Positions 56,393 to 64,000 of a stretch of 64,000 nucleotides of DNA are shown here, piece after piece. A model generated the notes under the pieces. The model was not told the DNA's origin. It did not search any database and saw only the letters and a list, made by a program, of their open reading frames with translations. The translations under genes and the position numbers were made by a program. The stretch spans positions 248,001 through 312,000 of the forward strand of contig KV918792.1 in NCBI GenBank assembly GCA_002049455.2. The letters run 5' to 3'. Positions within the stretch are counted from its first letter, which is position 1; every line of letters starts with the position of its first letter. The DNA is from Porphyra umbilicalis (taxonomy: Eukaryota; Rhodophyta; Bangiophyceae; Bangiales; Bangiaceae).

Positions 56393-56638
56393 GCGATCGA
56401 GCGCAAGCGCGCTCTAAGTGCGACGAGCGCTTTTCGCGACGCGATGGTCCGTTGCCGATGTCGGGATGGCAGGAGGGCGCAGGGAGGTCCATTTTTGGCG
56501 CTGGCGCGCCAATTTTTGGCGCTAGCGCGCCAAAAATGGACCTCCAGGCGCCCTCCTTCCATCCCAACATCGGCAACAGACCATCGCGTCTCGCGAAGTG
56601 GCGATCGGCGCACTTCGAGCGCGCTTGCGCTCGATCGC
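56393..56638. mobile_element. 246-bp foldback/MITE-like hairpin
   Basis: The two halves are imperfectly complementary along nearly the whole length. Outer tips are GCGATCGAGCGCAAGCGCGC and its inverse. The middle is a near-perfect palindrome, with GGAGGTCCATTTTTGGCGC on one side and its complement on the other (about 56484-56550). No clear target duplication. Superfamily unknown. Confidence 0.75.
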
Positions 56639-57998
56639 GCACGAGTATCCAGACAGCCGTTGTCTCAGGCAGCCATCAGATATGATAATGTCGATGATTC
56701 CAATTTTATTTTACCGGGGAGCGCAACACGTGGGCTACCGCATCGCTAGATAACCCATCTGCTGCAGGCCACTGCCGGTTGAGAAGCATCAGGTATGTTG
56801 TGGGCAGACGACCTCACCCAGTGGTGTTGGTGGAACCTTTCCCGCCGTGCTTCCTGCGATTCATTGTCCTCGGGGAAAGGTTCCCCGGGGAGACTACAAG
56901 AGAGCACTTACGGCGCACGTGTCCCTGAGAATCCCCCCTCAGAGGCACTTGAAGTAGGTTGGGTTGGTTGGGACTAACTAGGGGGCCTAATCGGAAATAG
57001 GGGGGACCTTTCCCGAGGGGAAGAACTGGCGGCCCATGCACAGTGCTCGTTGATGCGGCTCTGTTTTATTTCTTGAGCGACTACGGCTGGGACTTCGGTC
57101 ATGAGGACAGCCGAACGGTGCACCCATTGTAGCTGACCATGTACCAATGGCGGCAGCAACACAAGGGGGGGAGCCATTCGGCTGGTAGTACCGCGAACAA
57201 GGAACAAAGACCGCGACACTTGCCATACCATCCAAACCCACATCAGACGAGAGCTCGAGAGCTCGAGAGACGAGAAGACTAAGAAACAAAATCAACGATA
57301 CGACGGGAAAAAACAGGGGACGTACGAGATAGAGGGCAAGAAGCGGGGGACGGACGTAGGGAGGAGGGGAGAGAGAGAAAACCAATCAGGAAGTGGGGGA
57401 AAGACATACACTATACGCAAGAAGAAATCATGCGTGGACGGTGGCCCATGTAGGCTCGAGTCAGAGGCGAGATACCACAGATGACAGTGAACGAGGGCTT
57501 TCAGTACCGTACTGCAACATCCGGTGCAATGACCTCGATGGAAGACACGCAATGGAAGACAGACGAACGATAGAAAGGAGATGAACCAACCACGAACAGC
57601 GCACAACATACCTGATTGAAGACTGGCTCAAAGACCCAGCACGGTAGGGCTTGTGGGCGCCCAGTTTGGGGAGAGGACGATGGCGCACGACAGCAAGAGC
57701 TGGGAGCGATCGACATGGGCGCTCCGGTCTCGGATGACGAATGCAGTGGTCTTGCTCGCCGGCGGTGCGGTGGTGGAGGCTCAGGTCATCGGAAGCTTTA
57801 GCCTGTCACTGTGAGGTGCCTCCAATCGACACGGTAGAGACTTTTGGCAGTTCTTCTATCGGCACCAATTGTGGGTTCTTTGTGGGCAGGCCATGGCCAC
57901 GAGATATTCATTCCCACAAATGTACTGCGTCTTTTGGCCCCTCAACTGACGACAGATTGCGCGTTTACACGCGCCGGCCCGCTTCAGTGACGTTCGCC
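56639..57998. other. No supported gene in 1.36 kb
   Basis: Frames on both strands are short. A minus-strand frame (56987-57385) is hydrophobic but compositionally odd. An inverted CTCGAGAGCTCGAG motif lies near 57250. No repeat end or RNA gene seen. Confidence 0.4.
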
Positions 57999-58145
57999 AT
58001 GGTCACCATCGTCGATTACTCCATTGGCAGCGTCCACCATGCGCGGCGTCGCCTAAAGATTCTTGGAGCAGGACAAGAACATCACCCCTGTCGCCACGTA
58101 CCACGGCACGTGAATGCGTGCGGGCGCCAGCACGGCTCACTATGA
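57999..58145 (+). pseudogene. Possible HisH (imidazole glycerol-phosphate synthase) N-terminal fragment
   Basis: ATG at 57999 gives MVTIVDYSIGSVHHARRRLKILGA. This resembles the start of the glutaminase subunit or domain of imidazole glycerol-phosphate synthase (xVTxxDYGxGNVxSxxxALxxLG) in histidine synthesis. The rest of the frame, to 58145, does not continue the family. It may be a first exon ending near GGAGCAG (about 58072), a fragment, or chance similarity. Confidence 0.25.
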
Positions 58146-58427
58146 TTAATAGCGCACAAAATTTCAGCTTAGAACGCAGGGAAAGGGGGCAAGGAGGGGG
58201 AAGCAGCAAGAGAGAGCGGATGTTGCCCGTGTGCAAGCCGGGGTGGTTGATCTGACGTCGATGGGCCTTGGGTCCGCATTCGCTGCAAAAAAGTCCGATG
58301 CGGGAGGCCACGTGACATGGAATTAATCAACCAGACGCTCCCCACAGATGATGCGAGGTCATCGGGACGGGACCGCTCCACACGAGAAATGGGATCGTAG
58401 TGGTGGGAAGCTGCACCTCGGACAGTA
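58146..58427. other. No feature recognised
   Basis: Short stretch before the second MITE copy. Nothing identified. Confidence 0.4.
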
Positions 58428-58877
58428 TTGCTGACCTCCAAATAGTGGCGGTTGCAGAGTGGTTGCAATCACTTAACAGCGTACGTGGACCAATGGAATG
58501 GCAAGGAATCATGTGAGCTCCTTACGAAGTCTCCTCATGCAGCTCTGCGCCCTGGAAATGCACATCAGGATCTCAAGAAATCTGAAGAAGTTTGTTGATC
58601 TCATCAGAAATCACAGGTCTGGCCCAGAACCCTCTCCATGCCCTCTTCAGGCCCAAGCAAGCGGCCTCAAAACTTCAGGAAATCTAATTCTGGGTTGCAA
58701 TGGCTCTGCGTGACTCCTGCAAGACACGTTGATTGGCTTGTAACATTACTGGCGGTAACTCTCAGCCAATAGTACGATAGCAGCTTATCGAACAGCCAAT
58801 CCAACTTCATTTCTATGCTGTGTCGTCGGCTCTGCCTCCTTTCTCTCTGCAACCGCCATATTTTTGGAAGTTAGCAA
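58428..58877. mobile_element. ~450-bp TA MITE, copy 2
   Basis: 450 bp with TA at 58426-58427 and 58878-58879. Ends TTGCTGACCTCCAAATA... and, inverted, TTGCTAACTTCCAAAAA..., continuing into TGGCGGTTGCAGAG on both sides. Same family as 55465-55913. The end sequence TTGCTGAYCTCC links it to the ends of the 10-kb Tc1-like element. Confidence 0.9.
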
Positions 58878-58879
58878 TA

Positions 58880-59985
58880 AACGTGTCCTTCGTGGCGCCC
58901 CAGATGCCCACAAAGCTCCCCACAAATCAGGTGCCAAAAGTCTCTGATGAGTCGGTTTTATCCATAGAGGCGACCGTCCTACCAAAAAGGCCACGTGTGG
59001 CATAGGTCACTTTGATTGGCCCGCCATTTACTCATATGCTTGACAGCATTCGTCGTCTCAGGACTTTTATAAATGTTTGATCATCGATCGACTTGACATG
59101 GCAGCTCGGGGTATGTTCTCGACCGGCAGCCGGCGACTCGGGCGTGCACCTCAGGTCCGAGAAAACTTGTGGCGCTTTATTTTTGAATTCTCATCTTACG
59201 TATGAGGCGCAATCAGTTTGCAAGATGAGACAAACACCATATTGCTCTCTTCGCAATATTGGCCAATGCCGTCGATTTCAAGAGGGGTGATCTACTGGGC
59301 GAAACGGTTTCTCAGCCATTCATTCAGCCGGATAAAGCTGTTCGACCAATGGGCAGTTGACCGAGAGCCTGTCTTGACTTCGACCACATCGGCCAAAACT
59401 GGAAAGACAGCAATATGCTTTTTGACGTGCTCTTTGTGATGGTGCTCCCTGCTATCTCCATGCTTCTCTCCTTGTCACGTACTTAGCGCTTGTATCCGTC
59501 CAAGAACACTTGTCAGGTACGTTCGACCAGGACGGAGAGCCTTGCACGAAATCACTCTCTTCGGGGCAGTCCGCATGGATTGGTAGGCTACTTCTGAACT
59601 AAGCGGCCCTGGAGGCCTCGACCTTCGAATGCCTCTAGCTCCGTTCGTCACTGCACAAAAAAACTGTAAATTCTGAAGTACAGCGCCACACTTCTTGGCG
59701 TCCACTTCTCGTGCACCGCATCGTCGTGAACAAGTGGCATCCAGGCCCGTGCAGGACCCCGACTTAGACAGTTTACGTCTTCGCAACCCATTACAGGGAT
59801 ATCATTGGCTTGGATTAGTGCGACAGTCTTGCATGACCTCGAGATCAGCCACTGTATAGTTCAGGGCCTGGCACAGCTTCCCTGAACGGGAACTCCTTCC
59901 GTTCAGGGGTCGTATCTCGAAAAAAACGACCCACGATGACACATGGGCTACAACAGATCGTGAATGGGCTAAAAAATATCGTGCG
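58880..59985. other. No supported gene in 1.1 kb
   Basis: Short frames only. CAGGGCCTGG at about 59864 followed by CCCTGAACGGGAACTCC and its near inverse forms a small hairpin (about 59880-59915). No protein or RNA feature supported. Confidence 0.4.
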
Positions 59986-60125
59986 GGCTCTCTGGGGGGG
60001 TGTGGGGGGGGGGGGGGAATTCGAGGGATTAGGGGGGTGCTGGGGGGGTGCTCGGGGGGGTGTTGGGGGGGTTTGGGGGGGGTTTGGGGGGGGGTCGGGG
60101 GGAGCTGAGCGGGGTGCTAGGGGGG
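59986..60125. repeat. G-run tract
   Basis: About 140 bp of closely spaced runs of five to eleven G. Strong quadruplex potential on the plus strand. No transposon ends detected around it. Confidence 0.7.
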
Positions 60126-60147
60126 CTCGGGGGCGCAAATTGGCATT

Positions 60148-60642
60148 GTGGGCGGGTCGTCAATTTCGACGCACACTGGCCTGACACGTGCAGAGGAGCT
60201 GACGTGGCCGTTACCATCGCCCCACCAGTGCTGTGTCACTGCCGCACCGCACCCCACTCCTTGGCTACCGCGGCCGTCCCTGCCCTTCTCCCCACTGACA
60301 GCCCGTCGCCACTACAAGTGTTTCTCGTTTTGTGTGTTTTTTTGCCTGGCCGCCCACCCGGCCGCTGCCGACGTGTCATCTGCCAAGGAGGTCCTGCTGG
60401 ACAAGAAGAGACGCGCGAACATAGAATTCCCGTATTATTTCCAGATGGTCAGAAAGAACAGAGTACAGTATTGGAGATCGGCCGCAGTGCTGTTTCCAAC
60501 AAAAAGCAATGGGAATCGCTATAGGCAGGAACATAAAACACATTCGGTATCCACAAGATGTGGCAGTGCCAGAAAAACGCACGTGATCCATTGGACTGGC
60601 AAGTGTTGGCACTGCTTTGACGTACAATCCGGGACACTCTAG
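60148..60642 (+). CDS. Hypothetical ORF or exon with Cys/His-rich end
   Basis: The frame is open across 60148-60642 without an early ATG. ATG at about 60445 would give a 65-aa product. The last ~70 residues look genuinely coding (VLFPTKSNGNRYRQEHK, then RCGSARKTHVIHW and GKCWHCFDV), with four Cys/His that could bind zinc. Upstream, AAAHPAAADVSSAKEVLLDKK may be an earlier exon. No family recognised. Could be a transposase C-terminal exon. Confidence 0.35.
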   Translation: MGGSSISTHTGLTRAEELTWPLPSPHQCCVTAAPHPTPWLPRPSLPFSPLTARRHYKCFSFCVFFCLAAHPAAADVSSAKEVLLDKKRRANIEFPYYFQMVRKNRVQYWRSAAVLFPTKSNGNRYRQEHKTHSVSTRCGSARKTHVIHWTGKCWHCFDVQSGTL

Positions 60643-61619
60643 CAATGAGCTCCTAGTTTATTCTCGCTGGCACGCGCACAGCGGTGGTCTGGTCCACCGG
60701 AGCATTCCACAGCAGGTGGCCAAATACATCCCCCATGGCTGGCTACCGCCGCAACGGCGGGCACGAAGACGGTGACCTCATGCTACTTCCACTTACGTGT
60801 GTACCCCACCTAGGTCCTTCCCCCATTGTGCGAACGTATAAGCTATCACTTGCTCGTATACGAGGATCGGAAGGGGGGAGCTGTGAGACCATGGCGGCGT
60901 GCGGGCAGTGAACCTCGTCTCGGATTGACGGGGCCCATGGGAAGATCTTGCGCCAAAGGTTGTAGCTAATCGGCCGAAAAGCGACCATCAACAGACAATC
61001 AGATACTGTCTAGATGACAGATTTCACTGGACGTATGTTACTGAAGTCTCGTGGCACGGTCACTGCCTTGGGAGCCGTGTCGGTCAGGCGTCAAGCGTTT
61101 TGAGGCCTCTTAATGGTAGTTGCATGCAAGGAGCTGCGGTTGTGTCGTGCTGTACTCAGGCTGCACATCGTCTCTACGTTGAATAGAAAACTTTTGACCA
61201 CTGGACCTGATTAGAGTATTCTACAAGATTCACTCAGACCAACTTTGCTTCAAGCTCACATCGGTCGCAGGGCACGCGTGAACGGCAGCAGGTAGGGTGT
61301 CATATGAGCATGAAGGAGCCGTTGTGGTACTATTCTGAGCACACCAACGTGATCAGGAACTGTCCTCCATCCTACTTGAGCTCTTCGGTTGATTGTGACG
61401 TGGTGTTCTTTTTGGGTCGGACGTCTGCTAAAACGCGGAGGATGCCATGGACATGCCGAGTGGGCAAGGGCAACACGTCTTGGGACAGTAGGGTGTCAAA
61501 AACAAAAGTCGTGCGGCCCTTGACTTCATCATTTCCTCTGGGTAAAGTGACGTCCCTGATCACGCCTATACAGACAAAATGGACTGAAACTCACACCAGC
61601 ATGCTGTTTTGCACAGATA
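60643..61619. other. No firm gene; short coding-like minus frame
   Basis: A minus-strand frame at 61372-61563 (RDVTLPRGNDEVKGRTTFVF...) is protein-like and might be a remnant exon, but it has no start, partner or family. The rest shows nothing. Confidence 0.35.
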
Positions 61620-63035
61620 TGTATCCAGCAACAGTGCTTTTCCGCACATGCGAGCATTGCGTGAGAACCGCTGCCGCGGCATGGCTGCGGTGCCCGCTGC
61701 TGCTGCCATCACAGCCGCCCATTGTCCTGCCGGCAACTACGGCCGACGTCGGTGCGACGACGGCGGCGCGGGAACATGCGCCTCTGCACGCGGCGTCGGT
61801 GGCCGCGATGCAGCGAGCGGTCCGGCCGCCACCACTGCTGTCAGCACCACGGCACCGGTGGGGGCGGATGCGTGGGAGACGTCAGGGCAAGAACCTTTCC
61901 CTGCCGCCCCCTCACCGGCCTCAGCACTGCGCGGGAACACAGCACCTCAGCGGGGGTTTCGCGGAGCGGCTGTGACCGCCCCTGGGTCACCCTGCCCGGC
62001 TTCCGCCTGCTGGGCGGCCACCCCAAGAAGTGGGCCAGGCATGTTTCATCCGTGCTTGGTACCACAGTAAGGGCGGCGGCGGTGCAGCAATCCCCGTAGA
62101 CTGGGCCACCGCCACTGGCGCCGACGGTGACGGGGCTTATCCTCACCAGTTTACAGACGCGGAAAAAGTCGCCGCTGTTTTACCAGCGCCCGCGAGCTCC
62201 AGCACGGAAGCATCGGCGACGTGGCGGTCCCCGGCTTCGGTGGAGGCGGGTATCGCCGCGGCGCCCGCAACGGGGGCGACGATCATGCTGCCACCCGCTG
62301 GGGCCACCAGCGGGCGCGGTGCTAGCGACGCTGCGCCGTCCAGCCCCGTTACTGCCTGCTGGTTATCTCCCTTCTGCCACACGGCGCAGCGCGCGGCGCG
62401 GTGGTCGGTGGCTGGGGAGGCAGCGGCAGCGGCCGCCGCGATCTCCGCCGCCGCCGACGGCGACCGCGTGGCGGCCCTTGCTGGTGGGGGGGGGGGGACC
62501 GCGGCGTGACACGCATAGGCTGCCTCACTTCACTCCGCCACCGCAGCGCCGCGCACCACTGTCCGCGGCGCCCTGTGCCGGTGGCCATCGGGTGCTGGCG
62601 GGGGGGGTGCCGACGCTACGTCTCTCCCCCCCGCCGCGACCGACGGGGCGACCCCCCCCGGCACCGCCCCGCGTGACGCGGCTTGGCAGCCGGCGGCGGC
62701 CGTGGTGGCGGCGGCGGCGGCGGAGGCGCTTCCCGCCCGCTCGGCTGTCGACACGGCCGCCGACGGCGCCACGTCCCCGTGCCTTTCGGCCGCGGCGCGC
62801 GCAGCCGCGGCCACCACGACGGCCGCCTGGGCTGCCGGCGGGGCGGCGCCAGCGGCGCGGTCGCTTATGGGCATGCCGGCAGCGGTAGACCGGCAGCCGA
62901 AACCCAGTATAGTTGCCGCCGTTCGCTGCCCCCCGCCCCGCCACATGGCATGTGTGACCGTTTTATCGCGTGAATGCGAGGTCCCCCCGAGCAATGAGGA
63001 GGCTACAATGGCTTCAAATCGGGTGATAAATTGAA
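61620..63035. other. GC-rich block with Ala/Gly/Pro-rich frames
   Basis: Similar in character to 5640-7390. Plus-strand frames at 62030-62509 and 62702-63034 are Ala-rich but contain mixed stretches (for example AYPHQFTDAEKVAAVLP and RQPKPSIVAAVRC), so an Ala-rich protein gene is possible. Competing frames on both strands are equally open, so I do not call a CDS. Confidence 0.4.
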
Positions 63036-63614
63036 CATGAGCAGCACAAGGTGCGGAAAGTGGCCCCATCGCAATGGCGTCAGGAGGGGGGTTTGGATCT
63101 AAATCGTTTGCAACTCTACCCCCTCTCAGGCGTTGGAAACGGCCCCTACGATCGTTTCTAGAGGTTTAATCTCTAGAATAGAACGTGGGTCCGTTTCTCT
63201 TGAAATCCTACACGCCCGTTCAGGCCTTCCCGTTCAAGGGCTTCTTGAACGGGACTCCCGTTCAGACTCCCGTTCAAGTCCTGTCTGTGGCGTCGGTCGT
63301 CGAGCGCGTGATCACGCTGCGGCGCCTCGCTTCCACACCTCCAACCTCGTGCCGCGTGGTAGGGTTGCTTCGGGAGGGGTCTCTGCGCGGCACTCCTACG
63401 GGCCCAGTACATTCTGGTACAGCCGCGGCCACCGACCACACAGATCTGACGCCTGGGTGCTGCGTTGTGCCCAACGCGCTGCTCTGCGGCTACCCCGCCG
63501 CTCAACGTCCTGGTGGAGCGACTGTGTGAGCCGTGCCATTGATCTCCGAGCAAAGCGCACCTTCCCATCCAACTGGCGCTCTACCGCTGCGATTTCGTGT
63601 GCGGTATTCCTCTA
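63036..63614. other. No feature recognised
   Basis: Contains a cluster of CCCGTTCA/TTCAAG words (about 63210-63285) giving small hairpins around TTCTTGAACGGG. No supported gene. Confidence 0.4.
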
Positions 63615-64000
63615 GTGCTCGTGCCTTCACCTCCCTCCCCCTTACCCTCCCCCGCTCCTTTCGCTGCTATCACTGGGGGTCTGGACGTTACACTGTTAAC
63701 GGCTTCGGCCAATCCCACCATCATGGTGGCTTTTTTATCCGCATGCTCCCCCGCCGCCTCGACGGCCCTGGACACCCGCTCCGCACCCAACCGTCTGTCG
63801 GACCTCCGCCGGCCAATGAGCCCGCAACCAGTCGCGTGGAAGCGGTTGCGGTCGTCGGTTGCCGTGAGCCGGAATCCTCTCCCCGTCCGGACGAGTCAAG
63901 TCACCAGCGGTGCACCCGTGCGGATGGTGGAAGCGGCCACAGGAGGCGGCGTCGGGACGGCCACCGCCTCGGCCACAGCGTCGTCGTCCTCCCCTGGCCG
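63615..64000 (+). CDS. Partial ORF running off the window
   Basis: The plus-strand frame beginning TAG-GTGCTCGTG at about 63615 stays open to the window end (~128 codons). The first in-frame ATG is near 63721. Pro/Ser/Ala/Val-rich text with ITGGLDVTLLTASANPTIMVAFL; no family recognised. May be compositional. Confidence 0.25.
   Translation, partial: MLVPSPPSPLPSPAPFAAITGGLDVTLLTASANPTIMVAFLSACSPAASTALDTRSAPNRLSDLRRPMSPQPVAWKRLRSSVAVSRNPLPVRTSQVTSGAPVRMVEAATGGGVGTATASATASSSSPG

Noticed and set aside
1-64000. CRISPR arrays, rRNA genes, prokaryotic operons
   Set aside because: No short regularly spaced direct repeats with unique spacers, no rRNA signatures and no tightly packed same-strand ORFs. 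Introns and transposon types are eukaryotic.

Overview
This is a gene-poor, repeat-dense piece of a high-GC eukaryotic nuclear genome. Signs are GT-AG introns of about 220 bp, chromovirus and copia retrotransposons, several DNA-transposon superfamilies, a JmjC-type protein and a Ulp1-type SUMO protease. A protist, perhaps an alga, fits best, but nothing here fixes the species. I saw no rRNA, CRISPR array or prokaryotic operon.

Layout. 1-7.3 kb: hairpins, a 184-bp tandem repeat, C-rich and G-rich low-complexity blocks and one TA-flanked MITE. 7.4-17.2 kb: the most gene-like part. It has an Fe(II)/2-oxoglutarate-oxygenase-like gene (minus), an Ala/Gly-rich unknown gene (minus), a Ulp1/C48 cysteine protease gene (plus) and a small unknown ORF, with two MITEs, a 26-bp and a 195-bp tandem array and a tRNA-like Pol III box pair between them. 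17.2-20.3 kb: little that can be supported.

20.4-53.1 kb is one nested stack of insertions in a ~390-bp-period tandem array. An old Ty1/copia element entered the array: 5' LTR 21102-21468, 3' LTR 48563-48929, both 367 bp. A 10-kb Tc1/mariner-like transposon (21742-31733, ~53-bp terminal inverted repeats, TA duplication) later entered the copia gag. It carries a transposase gene and a second, spliced gene of unknown function. That second gene is cut by a giant foldback palindrome (23783-29911, arms ~2.09 kb), whose left arm holds a 1.9-kb element with CACTG ends. A younger Ty3/gypsy chromovirus (35500-48420, LTRs roughly 97% identical) sits in the 3' part of copia. It has antisense reading frames between pol and the 3' LTR, and holds an AT-rich insert with a pogo/Tigger-type MITE. 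A hAT-type MITE interrupts the distal array.

53.1-64 kb: a decayed JmjC-domain gene, two ~450-bp TA MITEs of one family, a 246-bp foldback, G-rich runs, a possible HisH N-terminal fragment, Ala-rich GC-rich DNA and an ORF running off the end.

The retroelements are treated as fossils. Most functional statements are family-level readings by eye; no database search was run.
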